Shown here: positions 33,553-47,058 of the stretch, piece after piece
Position numbering within the stretch: position 1 is the stretch's first letter
Layout: the number at the start of each line of letters is the position of its first letter
DNA from: Sarcocystis neurona
Lineage: Eukaryota > Apicomplexa > Conoidasida > Eucoccidiorida > Sarcocystidae
Reading direction: 5' to 3'
NCBI GenBank assembly: GCA_000727475.1
Contig: KL647301.1
Span: 761,023 to 825,022 of the forward strand
DNA length: 64,000 nucleotides
Made by a program: the position numbers and the translations under genes
The notes under the pieces: generated by a model
Told to the model about the DNA's origin: nothing
Database searches by the model: none
Seen by the model: the letters and a program-made list of their open reading frames with translations, nothing else

Positions 33553-36500
33553 CATGCATGCAAAAGAACACAGCGTCTACACACAGGTGTATCCGTGTGA
33601 AAGTCCTCCTCCACAGATACATGGGCACCCGCACAGTCTGCGACATCTATAATAGATATACATGTATACACATGTGTTTATACATACATGTACCTGCATA
33701 CATACAAAATATACACTATCCTCAAGAAAGCAACAACCTACTCTCTCTCTCTTCATATATATATATATGTACTTAAAATAGTTCGGTGCATACTCGGGTG
33801 TACCGCTTGGATATCAGTGTAATAAGAGACAAAGGTAGTCTTAATCTGAGCACCACGTAAATATTCTCCTTGGCTCATGATCTACTTGTTACTTGCGTCC
33901 TGTCCCTCGCTGCATGCACAGACATATATACATATGTATATATATGTGAAGAGAGAAAGAGAGGTGGCCTCACGTAGAGAAGCATATATATCTCTTCATA
34001 GAAGTGTGGCCACATGGGACGCAGCAATTTGTACGACCTGCGCAGACAACCGACGAAGACTTCTTCTTCGCCCCGCTTGTGGCCTGCGAGAGCGACTTGT
34101 GTAGGCTCTTCTCTTCTTCTTCAGTTAACAAGAGTGTCCCGCAGTACGTACCCCGCCGCCTCCCGCACATATAAAGAGAGACCCCGTTCACTTACAAACA
34201 CATACGTACGTACACGTATGGAGGTAGAGGGACGTAGACGGAGAAACACGCCATCTATACATGTCCATATATATATACATATATATATATGTAGGTGTGT
34301 AGCCCGCGCAGCGGGGCAGAGGCAGAGAGGGGAAGCGACAGACTTTGGCGGGTTTTCTCGTGGGAATTTTTGTTGAGCGTGTGGCGGTGGCGACCCCCTG
34401 CCGCGTGTGTGCGGGGGTGTCACGTACCAGGGAGTAGACGGTGGCGCGGTGGGGGGGCAGAGCGACTTCGGAGAGAATAGGCCGGTTGACGCCGACGCCT
34501 GGCCAGCCGGCGAGAAGGCCGATGACTGCGCTGAGGAAAAGGAAGAGCAGGAAACTCTCGCGTCGCTGGGGGACGGCAGCGAGCAGCAGCAGCATCAGCA
34601 GGGCGCGAATGAGAATGGAGGCCTGGGCGAGGACCGGGCGGCCACGCAGGGGGTAGCGCCGGTGGACTGCGTCGCTGACTCGTCCCACCGAGGGGGACAC
34701 TAACATGGCCGTGATCCAGCTGACGGCGACAGTTATTGAGGCCTCCCAATCTTTCAGCCCGCAGTACTGGAAGAACATGACGATGAAATTCAGCGCGCTC
34801 CGAGGCACGCCGTTCAGCACTCCCTGAGGCAGCAACACGCGGACAGACGGCCCGAGAGCCGAGCAGCAGCGTCACACTCTCGCGCAGCCAAAGGAGACAC
34901 AGACACCGCGAGAGGGCGACACAGAGAGAAAAAAGGGGCAACAGCGGGGAAGGAAAGGAAAAAAAAGAAGAGTAGGACTTTCTCTGGGAAGACGTCGTAT
35001 GCTGTATAGGCTCTGGGTGCAATCTGCAGAAGAAAGCACAGCAGCTAGCGCTGGAGCACACGGTCGTTTCTCTCGAGAGTTCGTGGCAGGGACGAAGGAG
35101 AAACACCGGCACACGCAGCAGGAACGCCGCGAGGAGCGGCCCAACATCCTCCTGCAGAGCCCGACAAAGGAGGCACAGAACACGAGCAACAGCAGCACGA
35201 GGAAGCAGCTGCAGCAGCAGCAGGAAGGAGAAGCAGCAGCAGCAGCACGAGGCGGACGGCGGGTAGCAAGTCGTAAGCAGGACAGAGAAGAGGTCAGACG
35301 CGTGGCGCGAAGCGGGAAGAAGGGGAGAGAGCGTCCGCGACGCACCAGGAGGAAGCGGTGGTCACAAGCAGAGCAGCAGCAGCAGCAGAAAAACCAAGCG
35401 CCAGGACGGAAACAGCAGCAGCGAATGAAGCCGCGAGAGAAGTAGCGCGATGTCACACAGCGGGGGAAAGAAGCAGCAGGGGAGCAGGTCCTGTAGCAGC
35501 AAAAACAAGAAACGCGAGGCACGCGGCGGCCACAGCAACAGCGGGATGCGGAAGAGCAGACCACCAGCAGCAGCGAAGTCATCTGCATACAGCGGAAGCA
35601 GCAGAATTCCACGAGCGCCTGCAGAGGAGGAGGAGGAGCAGCTGCACTGGCAGGTTGTCAGGAGCAGCAGCAGCGCAGCAGCAGCAGCCTTCCAAGAGCA
35701 GCAAAAGGGCTGCAGCCAGGATGTTACGTTGACGCTCGCACGTGCAGTTGCTGCTGATGCTGCTTCTCGAGCTGCTGAGGACACTGACACCCCAGTCTCC
35801 CACAAGAGCAGCGACGGATTTGAGCAACAAGCAGCAGCTGCGACTGTCCATACGCAGGGCCCTCTCAATTTTCGAGAAGGAGACAGGAATGTTGCAGAAC
35901 GGCGTCTTCTTGTCCAGAGGAACGCGTGTGCAGACACACTTTTCCACCCGAGTACCTCCCTCTCTTCTAGCTGAGACGAACATATGTGTATCAGCCATAC
36001 ATGTGTATAATCTATACCCATAGGCACGTATATCTATACATTGCACATAAACGTAGACACACAGACATTAATAAAAAGAGAAGTAAATACAGAGCGTCGT
36101 CCACAAACGGTTGCCTTCAAAGGTAGAGCAGGGAAGAGAACAATATAGGAGAATGACCTAGACTCAAGATGCATATAAATCTATATATTGGACGTAGTTG
36201 TAGACAGAGATAAGAAAGGAGAAAACCCCTTACGAGAACTAGCATTGCCCAGAAACTACTGCTTTTGAAAACGTAGAGGAGGGAAGAAAAGTGAGCCCCT
36301 TGTCTCCTGCACCAGTTCCTAATACATGGAAATCTGCCCTCTGCTGAGCGCACTGTGCCTCCGCCTGCTGCTGGCGGTGCTGCTTCTGCTGCTGCTGCTG
36401 CACCTCCTCCCCTGGCCGAGGAAGAAGAAGCAGCAACAGCAGCACTGCTGTGGCAGCCGCTCTCAAGATCCACCAGCTTCAGGTCCGTCTGCTGCTCATC

Positions 36501-39500
36501 CGCGTCCTCCTCTTCTGCTTCGCCTTCAGCATTTTCGGCCTCATCCTCCCGTGCGGCTGCGCTGCCGCTGCTGCGCGGCGTTGGAAGCGCGACCGCCAGC
36601 GCCAGCGAGAGCAGCCCCACGAAACAGAACGCCACGCGCCACCCCTGCACCAGCAGCAAAAGCAGCAGCCGCAGCAACAGCAGTGCACCAGAGCAGCACC
36701 AGCGACGACCAAGTCAAAGCAGCAAAGGCAGCAGCCCAGCAAGGGTAGCAGCAGCAGCGGCACGACAGCGCAACAAGCACAGCAGCAAAAACGAGGAAGC
36801 AGCACCAGCAGCAAGATGCAGCAGCACGGGCAACACAAGGCATCTGCGACAACAGCACACGAGCAGCGTCGAAAATACATTCTTCTTCCTCAAGATTCAC
36901 CAAGTATGTTGCTCCAGGAGAAAATAGCCGCCAGGAGTCAAATTGCGTGGAGAGTCACGCGAGCAGACCACCAACAAAAGAAGATATGCACTCCCTCCTC
37001 TCTAATATAGAATACCACGTATATATATATACATATTAGGCATGTGGGTGTGTGTGGTACATGTATACACATATAAATATATATATATATGTATATTAGG
37101 TATGTGCGTGTGTCTGGTACATGTACACATATATATAAGAATAAACATATAGATATATACGTGATATAGGGGTCCATAAATTCCTATAGACATATGTGTG
37201 TAACACGTATATATACGTACAAATACAATATGCATCCATATACGCACTTACGTAAAGAATACGGCTGTGTGACGTGCTTGTACGTAGATAATATACAGAT
37301 ACACATACATATATAAGTGGATATATACGTGAAAAAGAGACTCCCGTGTATATTCACTCAGACGGCGTGGAGGAAATAAGAGAGAAGGGGGTCTTCCTCG
37401 TAAATTACGTGGAGAACGTTTGCATGCCTTCCAAACGTGTGGGCCTCTACCGTCGTGGAGGACCCACCACCTCCCCTCACTCACACTTGCGGCTGCTCTT
37501 TTTCTCCCCCCATAAACACTCGTCCATATATACACACGTACATATATACATATATGTATATATATAGCCGAGCAGCTTGTACTCACGCGGTCTACACCGT
37601 TGCCCATATCTATATATATATGTGTATGTAGTCTCTGCAATGCTGCCGTGAAAGGCGCGGGAGGTGTGGAAGGGGACAACCGGTCGTCAGCAGATCTGCT
37701 GCGGGGCGTGAAGAGAAGTCTTCCACGTTCGTCATTTTGCGGGCATTCGAAAGTGAAGAGGGGCCGTGGGGAGAGCGTGAAAATTCGTGACAACATAAGT
37801 GGCCCACATATGTCACCGACGCGAGACACCTCTTCGCGTGCTTCGTTGACTCTGTACAACTCCGCGAATAGATATGCATGACACATATATATACGCGTAT
37901 ACAGGTATAGACGGATAGAGATACGTGTCTATACATCTATGTTGAATATATGTGTATGGGTGTTTGTACTGTGCCTGTTAAGAAGAGCCCACGGACTTCT
38001 ACGTAGCCTGCGCTTCTTTGTCGAGCAGTCCGCTCTACACAACTCTAGACAATATATATATATACACGAGTATATACATTTATGTACAGGGTGGAGTTAC
38101 CTGTATATACATATATATATGTATACGTGTTTGCGCTCCAGATTTAAGGGAAGCACATGGTCTTCTACGAAGCCCTGCGCTTGCTTCTGGAGCGGTCCGC
38201 TCCATTTTACTGTGGAAATGTACACATGCACTTACACATACATATATATATGTGCATCCATCTATATATGTGGCCGCTTCACACACAGACAGTATACTTT
38301 GACGAGGTGCAGTGTTGTTGCATGTCGAGCGATTCGCTGGCGGCAGCGAGAGTCCCCTGCCTCGGCTGAGGAGGAGTGCAGACCACGTCCACCGCCGCGG
38401 CAAAAGGAAGGTGCGTGCTGCCGACCCCACACTCTGCCTTTTCTCTCGAAACCGTGCGGCTGCCGCAGGAGTCCTCGGGAGACTCCGCGCACCTCCCAGA
38501 AACGCATGCACGTCTTCTCCGTCTCTCCGTCCCCCTCGCTGCCTCCGCCGTCTCGTCTCGCTGTCCGGCTGCGCGCACCCTTCGTGGAGAGATATGCATG
38601 CAGAGGAAGCGAGGACCCCCCCCCCCACGAGAGAGAAGAGCAGCTAGAAGACACAGCTCCTTTCCTTAGAACGTCCGCAAGACACGCGTGTCCAAATGCT
38701 GGGCAGTGCTCGCGGAATTTCATCTTCTCAGGAGATGTCTCTCTGTCGACCAGCGGGTTGCTGCTGCTGTCTGTCTTCTCATGCGACTCTCTGGAAAAGA
38801 CGAGACGCTTGTGCTCCTCCTCGCCCTTTTCTTCGTACGACCGGACTCTGCGGCAAAGCACCTCCACGCGTATTCTTCTCCTCTCTTCCTCCGATCATCT
38901 GCTGCCGCTCGTTTCGTCTTTTGTGTCTTTCGTCCTTTCTCTTCGCATGCACTTATTTGCGTCAACTGGCGTTTCCACGGCATCCTTCTGTGTGTCTCTG
39001 TGTCCAAGACATGCTACATATGTATGTAGGTATGTAGGGATGGATGAACCTCGTTTGAATATGTAGGTGTGCAGCAACAGGATGTATACGTGTGTGTCTC
39101 TCTCTGTGGCGAGGTTCCGAAAGAAGTATCTTCGCTTCTTACCGCCACGCCCAGAAGAAGAAGGCCGCTGAGTCCTGTCGTAAGAAGCAGGGCGGACATT
39201 CGCCCGAAACTCTGGAAGAAACTCATAGCGCCGAAGGCAGTGCCCCGGTGCTGCTGCGGCACCGCGTGAGCCAGCAGTTTCTGCGACAGCGGTCCCATCG
39301 CTGCCATAAAGAAGCCGCTGAGCAGCATGAGCGGCATCAACTGCCATGGCTGCTGCGCGCAAGCCAGCAGCACTGCTGCGGCCCCACAGGCTGCTCCGGT
39401 CATCCGCAGCAACGCCAGGCCGGTTTCGTCTTCCCTTGCGGCGAGCGCGCGCACCCACCGCTGCCACAGCCTTCTGCAGCTGCTGCTCACACTTCTGCAG

Positions 39501-40594
39501 CTCCGTCGACGTCTGGTACGGCTGTTGCTGCTGCTGTTCGACGTGGTGGCGAGTCGTCTGTATGCCGGTTTGCTGCTGCTGCTCCTCCCCCTCTCAATCC
39601 CGTCGGTCGTGCTGCCGCTCGTTTCGCTCCCACTGCTCCACCTACGACCGCCAACTGCTGCCACCGGGCTGCAGCTGCTGCGCAGGCCGCTCTCTTTTTC
39701 GCTGCTGCTGCCGCTGCTGCGTCCTCCTCGTCCTGCAGCGACCGCGGGACGACCACTGCTGCTGCTCCGGCGGACACCAGTCTTTCTTCCGCTGGTCGCG
39801 CGCCTCGGTGTCCTGCCGCCGCTGCTGCTGCTCCCTGCTGCTCCTGTGTCTGCCGCAGCGTCCAGATAGTCAACCAGCAAACCCCACACGGGGCACGCGA
39901 GCGCGTGTGCCATGCGGCTGGCTGAAGACGCCGCGCCTAGAAAAGACGGAGAGAGCAGCAGCTCCTTCTCGAGCGCTTTATACGCAGCAGGCAGCAGCTG
40001 GTCTGCAGCGCCGTGCAGTCCTGCAAACAACCAAGTGAGATTCACCGTGTATGCTGCCGTTGCTGTCTCCGCAACCTGAGGCGCGAAAATAGCTGCTGCG
40101 CCCTTCCCCACCACCCTCATGCGCCTCCACCACAACCGCATGCAGCCGGCGTCGCCGTCCTGCTCCGGCTCTGCAGCCCGTCTCCCCACAGACGAGGAAG
40201 CAGCAGCAGAGGCGGATGAGTCAGCAACAGACAGCGAAGTGTAACCAACGGCAGCGGAAGAAGACGCGACAGCTGACGGGAAGCTGCGACGCGAGGACCG
40301 ACCCGTCGACTTGTACGAAGACGCACGGGGCAGTGGCAACACCCGCCCAACGCTGCTGCTACTGCTGCTGCTGTTCTCAGCCGCACACGGCTGTACAGAC
40401 ACCGCAGAATAAGCGGCCTCAGTCGACTCTTCTGACGGACATATCGAAGCCCCCTCGCCACCGTCGCTGCTGTTGCTGTCACGCGAGCCTCGGCCTCGGC
40501 CCCTGCCGCTGCTGCTGTGGCTGCTCTCCAGCGCATCCGGAGGTCTGCTGCTGCTCCGCTGCCGCTTGGCCGCCGCAGTCCGCGTCGCTTTCAT
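31917..40594 (-). CDS. Major facilitator superfamily transporter, four exons
   Basis: Exons 40594-39143, 36644-36234, 34823-34428 and 32861-31917, all phase 0 with GT..AG introns, give 1067 codons plus stop from the ATG at 40594 (an in-frame ATG at 40639 is the alternative). Exon 1 has a Ser-rich N-terminus, TM1 (VNLTWLFAGLHGAADQLL), TM2, then an Arg/Ser-rich loop of about 150 residues before TM3-TM5 (GTAFGAMSFFQSFGR). Exon 2 gives TM6 (GWRVAFCFVGLLSLALAVAL), an acidic and Ala-rich central loop, and the start of TM7. Exon 3 gives the rest of TM7 to about TM10, with GRVSDAVHRR, the second-half copy of the MFS motif A. Exon 4 adds TM11-TM12 and an acidic/Gln-rich cytoplasmic tail. It is a membrane carrier of unknown substrate. 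Usual MFS length is 400-600 residues; the excess is low-complexity loops and tails. Confidence 0.88.
32862..34427 (-). other. MFS intron 3
   Basis: A 1.57-kb intron holding a CAG tract on the plus strand at 32870-33030 (CTG in the sense direction, directly 5' of the exon 4 acceptor region), TATATA runs at 33381-33430 and 33522-33550, and no further supported exon. Confidence 0.6.
36234..36644 (-). CDS. MFS transporter exon 2: TM6, central loop, start of TM7
   Basis: Acceptor CTGGTGCAG, donor GTAAGG, 137 codons. TM6 is followed by an acidic stretch (AENAEGEAEEEDADEQQ), an Ala/Gly-rich stretch, then FKSSSFWAMLVL, which runs directly into GVLNGVPRSALNF of exon 3 to complete TM7. This central loop between the two six-helix halves is where MFS proteins normally carry their longest cytoplasmic loop. 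Confidence 0.85.
36645..39142 (-). other. MFS intron 1 with tandem duplications
   Basis: A 2.5-kb intron. It contains a sense-CTG tract next to the exon 2 acceptor (36.65-36.83 kb), a 60-bp-period tandem duplication at 37034-37150, and a degenerate duplication of about 165-bp period (37988-38060 and 38153-38220). Long minus-strand frames at 38.26-38.87 kb are Arg/Glu/Ser-rich without TM helices and are not needed to complete the transporter. Confidence 0.55.
39143..40594 (-). CDS. MFS transporter exon 1: Ser-rich N-terminus and TM1-TM5
   Basis: The exon is 1452 nt (484 codons) and ends at a GTAAGA donor. CTG on the plus strand (39240-39850, 40350-40600) is CAG in the sense direction and encodes Ser/Ala/Gln runs in the N-terminal tail and in the TM2-TM3 loop. 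The first-half motif A is weak: it reads GLLVDYLD before the inserted loop. Whether a non-coding or coding exon precedes 40594 cannot be seen; the sequence upstream carries a plausible acceptor (TGAGGAGCAG), so the ATG at 40594 is a choice, not a proof. Confidence 0.8.
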
Positions 40595-40639
40595 CCTGCT
40601 GCTCCTCAACAACACAAGCAGAAACAGCAGCCACTCCAC

Positions 40640-43500
40640 GTCCTTCTCTCACCCTTTCTCCATGCCTTCTCTTCCCGCGGTACCCGTGCACCACAACAGC
40701 AGCAAGTCCACAGTCTTTCTCTGTGTCTGTGTGTCTCCGCTGCAATTTCTTCTCGCTCTGTCCGTTCCTCTCGCTGTGTGTCTCCGTGTCTCCCCTTCCG
40801 TCCCGCTGCCGTCTCTGCCGCCGTCGCTTCCTGCGTCTCCCTCTGTCTCGCTCTCTGACTATATGAGAACAAATACACATACTCCTACATACCGCATAGT
40901 GCAACATGCATTCTATACATTCGATATATTACAGTAGTGTGCCAGAGAAAAGACGAACAGCAACTCTGGACCTTTGACTTGTAGAGCACTGCGTCTCTGC
41001 ACCTGTCTGTGGCCCTCTCTTCCTCAGTCACCTGTCAACGCACACATATATTTATGCATACGCATATACGTGTATGCATATATATATATGCATGTATAGT
41101 ACCCCGGTGTATATTTCCACTTCATCAGCTTTGTGTGTCCGGCTCTTTGTCCAGACATCTCCACCATTTGAAGCTTATTCACAGGCCCTACTCTAAATCT
41201 ACGTATGTATCTGTATGTACGTATATATATACGTATCTGTGCATATACGCGGGTGTACTACGAACCTGCGTCTGTTTAGCTGCTGAGGCTGGTGAGTCTG
41301 GGTCGCCGTCTACTAGAGACACTTCTATCATATCAACTTCACGCGTAGGAGGGCCCTAACATACTACATATATGTACATATTTTACGCATGTAAACTGTG
41401 TGTGGGTGCCTTCGGGAAAGGGTCCGGATTTTAGCCGAGACATTTCTGTGCTATACCGGTGCAGCGAGCCCCGGTCACTTCTGTTCTCTTGTCTCTGCTG
41501 CTGCCCCTCTCCCCCCATTTTCCGTGCTGTTCGCTTCTGTCGCGACTTCGTCAACCCCACACGAAGCGACGAAGAGACCGCGGCACACAAGCCTGTGCCT
41601 CTACAGACCGTCTGTCTCGTTTTGTCTACGTAGCCCCGTCTCCCCTCCGCGTCTCCCCTTCTCTGTCCTCCTCCGCCAGTGCCGTGGTCGTCGGAAAATA
41701 CGAGCAGGGCAGACACAGAAAGGGGAGAGGACCAACTGGAAGACATATACGCCTCGTTTCCCGTGCGTCGCCAAGAAGAAACGAAGCAGAGATACCACCC
41801 CTCGCAGCAGCAGCACTGCAGATAGAGCAACACCGCACAGGCCCAGGAGCAGCAAGGTGCGTGTGCAGCAACGGGTGAAATTACGGCAAACGGAAAAAAC
41901 CCCGCGAGGCCCACCTACAACAGCGGGGGCGGCTCTGCTGTGAACATGCCAGACACAGAAGACTAGAAACGGCCATTCGGTGGAGGCGTACAGGAGGGCG
42001 ACACTGCAGCTAGCAACAACAGCACGACAAGCAGCAGCAGCAGCGCGGGCAGCAACGGCGACAGCACCGGAGGGAACACCAGCAGCAGTAGCGGAGGCAG
42101 CACCAGCAGCTGCACCGGAGAAGGCAGCAGCAGCAGCAAGAGCGGCGGAGGCAGCACCGGCAGCTGCACCGGAGACGGCAGCAGCAGCAGCAACCCCGGA
42201 GACACCAGCAGCAGCAGCCACACCGGCACTGCAGCGACAGCACCACGACCCCCCCCACCTGCCCGAAGACGACGAGGAGAAGCAGCAGCAGCAGTCGTTG
42301 CAGCGGCAGGAGGAGCACCGCCAGCGGCCTCGCAAGAAGAAAAAGCAGCCGCAACAGCAACAGCAGACGAAGAGCAGCAGCAACAGCAGACGCAGCAACA
42401 CCCGCTACAGCACACCAGGGCACGAAGCAACCGCAGCAACGGCATGTGAGGGAACAAAAAGCCACAGCAGCACCAGCAGACTGCAGCGCACGGCCTTGCA
42501 ATGTATCAAACGCAGAGAAATACGGAAAGAGAGGGTATACAGACGCAGCAACTCAGCTCGACTGGCTGCTGCTGCACGGAGCAGCAAAACGGAACCTGGC
42601 TTCTCACTGTGCTCTCCCAGACATTAACAGGACAGCACACATATCCATATACACATATACATATATATACATACATGCGTGACAAATATAGTATCTGTGT
42701 ATCCATGTATATAAAAAATACGTACACATATACGCATACGCTTGCTAACATATATATATATATATAAGTAGTGGCAGCAGCACCTCAGGAGAATCAAGGC
42801 AAGAGTTCCGAGCCCTACGGCAGCAGGCAGCAGCGGAAGTGCAGCGGACGAAGAGTAGAGGTCTCCTTACTTGGGAAGCCGCGAGTCTGCCTGCAGCACG
42901 AGAGACAGCGGGAACTACACAGACACGAAGACGCAGCTTTTTGTCCGCAGAAAATCTTCGACGAGGAGCAGCAGAAAAGTGCACCGTTCTGCTGCAGCAG
43001 CGGGATGACAAATTCTGTCCGCACCGCTCCGCTTCCGCCGCCCAAGACCTACCCCATACTGCTGCTTCTTCACAGCGCCGACACGTCTGCTGCTGTTTCT
43101 CAGTCTGTTGCTGCCGCTACGTTGGGTGCCGCTGCTTTGCTGCAGCTCCTCTCCTCTGACAATGTCACTGCTGCTGCTGTTCACGACAACGCTGCTGCTG
43201 CTAAGCGGCTTCGTTGCTGCTGTGCTGCTGCTCCTGCTCCCTGTCCTGAACCTCTTGTTGCTGCCGCTCTGCAGTCGCCCCACGGTGCTGCTGCGGCGGA
43301 CCCGTCGCTGCTGCCGCAGCTGCTGTTGCTGCCCGGCAGAAGCACAGAGCGTGTGTCACGAACCGGAGACGGGAAAGCGAAAAAGCTGTTCCTCTTGTGT
43401 CTTTGTTCCTTTCTCTCTCTTGCTTTGTTTTCTCTCTCTAAAAAGTACGCACAAGTACATACACACACATATCCTACGGACAATACATATGTATAGAGCA
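40640..43500. other. Upstream of the MFS gene: CAG/CTG tracts, no supported gene
   Basis: TATACG microsatellite at 41.04-41.10 and 41.21-41.26 kb, plus-strand CAG tract at 42010-42400, TATATA at 42.65-42.77 kb, then plus-strand CTG at 43080-43330. By the polarity seen in the other genes, the 42.0-42.4 kb tract looks like minus-strand intron and the 43.0-43.3 kb tract like minus-strand exon, where one frame reads a Ser/Arg-rich low-complexity stretch. That would suggest a further 5' exon of the transporter or another minus-strand gene, but no domain supports it. Confidence 0.35.
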
Positions 43501-45087
43501 TGTGCTTTAGGAGTGCGTGTAAGCACAGGTAATACGTATCTTTCTTAAGAGAGGAAAAGGAGTAGCAGTGCTAGCAGGGACGTGGAAGGGAGGGACGTAT
43601 GAAGTGTCGTTGAGGCGATTCAACAGCACACGGACGGCCACGTACATATAGCGTTTACATATATTGAGACCGATAGGTATGTATGAGTCAGCAGGACTTA
43701 CACTAGCCGGTGGTGATACAGAGACGCACTGCAGATCTGCATCCTCACATATGCGTACGTACATATACAACCAGAAGACTAAATATATTGCCTACTATAC
43801 GAAGGAGCAACTGTGAGATGGCGAACAGGAACGCTAGGAGGGAGAAAAGGCGAGGGGGAGGAGCAGATGCTGAATTTCGCAATTGTGGCAGAAGTGCTGT
43901 GCGGCGTCTGTCTACAGTTGAGAAAAAGTCAATCAAGCAACAACCAATCGTTGACGTTTACAAGATTGAAAGACGTCAAGACCAGAGAACAGAAAAGTGC
44001 GAACGAAAGGATGAAGAGCGACAAATTAACAAGCGCTTGAGAAATTCGCATGCAAGTCAGAGACGAACGCGTGGAAACGAAGGAGATTAATTAGTGTCTG
44101 GAATATGGAGGACATCGAAGGGAAGGAAAAAGATGAGAGACAGCAAAAGTCAAAGAAAGACAATGGAGCGAAAAAGGAGGTAGGTGGCCACCGAGGAAAA
44201 GGAAGTAGTTGTACAGGACAAACTCAACAGAGTAAACGAGGTAGAAAATGAGACAGACTGAGAACAAAGGGAAAGATTGAATGCTAAAATTCAACGAAAA
44301 AGGGAGAGGGGAATTGACGGCGGGGACAACATCGCAATAGACACAGATAAACTGTCAAAAATGGGGACGCAGTGAAGAAGGAAGGATATCGCTCGACGAC
44401 AGCCCGCCGTTCCACCGAGAATGAAAGAATGCATGACCGCACAAATAATCTGAGTAAACAAATTCAACGTCAGCGTGAAGAGCACACTACACACGGGCTA
44501 CTCAAATCATATGGCAGTACGTAGCAACGATACAACTATCACCCCGTCTGTGTGGACGGCGGGAACATCTCGCGGAGCCGGAATCGCCAACAGCAGCACC
44601 TTCGAGGACGCTCCCCCTCTGTGCCGATGTGTGCGTCTGTAATTCAAAATATGAACTCCGCCGTTACGGCTACTGCTCACACCAGAAAGGCCTACTTCTT
44701 TTGAAAGCGAACTCATACACACTAAGAGACAAGAGCTTGCTGTAAGACACCACCACGTGACTGCGGAGGTCATTGACTACCTGCGCAGTCTCTGATGTGA
44801 GAGCTAGAAGATTCAATGTCCCAGAAGGACCAGGAGGAAACACACCTTTTCAACCAACTGTAGAAAAACGAAACTTTTACTTTATTCGGCCTTTAGAATT
44901 CGGGAATCCATGCGTGTAGCTATCGAGCCTTCCTTGTCTATCGAGTCGACGTCTGCAGAGGGTGACTAGGCCGTCTCTCACGTAGTTGCAGCTCCCATAC
45001 TCTCGCCCTTCAGCAGGGATATCTGCCCTGTGGACCCACACGATTCACCCACTCTGAAAAAGACACGCTCTTTCTTCTTTCTCCACT

Positions 45088-45573
45088 TTGCGGGCACAAA
45101 AAATTCAGACGGATTGCTCTCCACAGAAAGGCGCGCAGAGTTCAAACTCTTCCACTACTGAACTGCACGACATGAAAATATTCGCTTGCTTGTGGAAGTG
45201 GACGCGCGTTTTTCGTCTATTCGTAGGTTTCCTTTTCGTTGTTCGATTCGTTTCAGGGAAGCTGGCAGTTTTTCCCCCCCCGTGGCTACTGCACTTCAAG
45301 TGTGTAGTACATCTTTTACCAGTTCATCGAGCCGGTGCCGTGCGACTCCCTCCTGACTTAGTGAAGCCTTCGTGCTGCCGCAACCCGGGGGGGAAATACA
45401 TTTTCATTCAAAAAATGACGGACAACACATGTCTGTATGTGACAGTGTATTCTTGCATAGGTACACACGGGTACACTGTTCTTCGCGACGTCAACGTGTT
45501 GTTGTGTTTATCCACTTTGTGGGTGGGACACCACCTCCACCGAGAGAGAGGTACACCACGTGAAGTAGAATAG
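45088..45573 (+). CDS. Hypothetical 161-codon frame with a leader-like segment
   Basis: The second Met (45172) starts MKIFACLWKWTRVFRLFVG and continues FLFVVRFVSG, a plausible signal peptide or anchor, then a Cys-containing region (FKCVV, SCCRNPGG, DNTCLY, YSCIG). It lies in the repeat-poor block, has no recognised domain and no clear splice sites. It could be a small secreted protein, a gene remnant, or chance. Confidence 0.2.
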   Translation: MRAQKIQTDCSPQKGAQSSNSSTTELHDMKIFACLWKWTRVFRLFVGFLFVVRFVSGKLAVFPPPWLLHFKCVVHLLPVHRAGAVRLPPDLVKPSCCRNPGGKYIFIQKMTDNTCLYVTVYSCIGTHGYTVLRDVNVLLCLSTLWVGHHLHRERGTPREVE

Positions 45574-47058
45574 TGTTCCATATAAGCAAAACAGTACGTA
45601 GTACAAAAATATTATGTAGACACACCAAATGCCGTTAGTGCGTAGAGTAGAATAACTCTACATCTGTTTGCATTTGAAGTTATCTGTAGTACTGCTCCTA
45701 TGGGCGTGTATATATTCATAATTGTTTACCCTTTGGAAGGTATAGGAAAATGGTTCTACACACGTATACACGTAATTTTAACTGAGACTCGATGCTCGTG
45801 CACGTGTCTTGGCCACACCACAAGGCTGCCCACGTTTCCTTGTTTGTGTGTGCTGGAATAGAGAAGGATGTGTGTAAGGGCATCCACTTGCACGTTGTTG
45901 TAGCTGCGTTCGTGCTAGCCTAGACACTCGAAGGTGTGCAGGGCCAGACAGATAGTTCCGCGTGTAAAGATACAGTTTCAGAAGCGTTGATGACTTGATA
46001 ACCACGTAAGCATACAAAAACACATACAACCAAAAGGGTTGTTGCCCGAAAAACTGAAACGTGGCTCTTCGCTGCTTGCAACGCATCCACGTTTGTGATA
46101 CACCACTTTTCAACGAGACACCCCTTTACACGGCGAAGTGGGCTCTTCCGTCGTCCTGGTAGAAAGGAGCCTCTTCAAACGCTGAGAAATGAAAATCCTC
46201 TCTAGCGCGCCCCAGTACTGGAGATATTATACCCAGTCCTTCGAATCGGCGGAATGAATTGTGGCCTGCTGTTATCCTTCCTGACACGCTTAAGTATACA
46301 TGTGTCTTCTAAATTAGCCCTGAAACGCCTCCACTACCAAAGGGTAGGCAGACGGCAACGGCAGAGTGACCACCTGACTGACATTGGAGCAGGTCCCCTG
46401 CAATTTACTTGCACATAGATATCAACGGACTGAACATTCAAGACGTAGGAGCACGTCCTCTACATAGACGCCAACGGATTAAATGTATGAGAAGAACGAG
46501 AGTGCGTCTCAAAAGTAGCTAAGACACTAGCAGGAACCAGAGCGAACAGCGGTGGAAAAGGCTACTGCTCACTTGTCACCATATCTGACACTTAGTACGG
46601 AGACGTAGCACGTACAGCCTCGCTATTGTGTGCACCGCTAAGAATGTGGGAAGACAGAAAGATGTACGCATCGCTATATACATGGATATATATATATGTA
46701 TGTGAAAGTACATGCCTACTGGTGTCTCCAGTACAGGAACGTAGACTGATTTACCTGCACGGCTGTGTACATCTACACACGAGTGGATATCTGACACATG
46801 TACGGACACGCACACACGTGTGTACAAAGAGAGATATACTCGGTGAGATACGTGTGTGAATACGTCGCAGTCAGCGCCTTTATGTAGAGACACACGTGTA
46901 TCAATAAGCGTGCAGAGAGGTCACCTGAGAGTGACGAATGCCAGCAAGTAGTGCCTGCAAAGCGACGACCACGACCTCTTTCCGTACCGCGGCTTCCGTG
47001 TCCCTAATAATTAAGTTTCCGCCCCTCGTAGCGCATCACGCCACCTACCTCTGTATAC

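Noticed and set aside
38262..38867. 201-codon minus-strand Arg/Glu/Ser-rich frame in MFS intron 1
   Set aside because: No transmembrane helix, not needed to bridge TM5 to TM6, and both strands are open; treated as intron.
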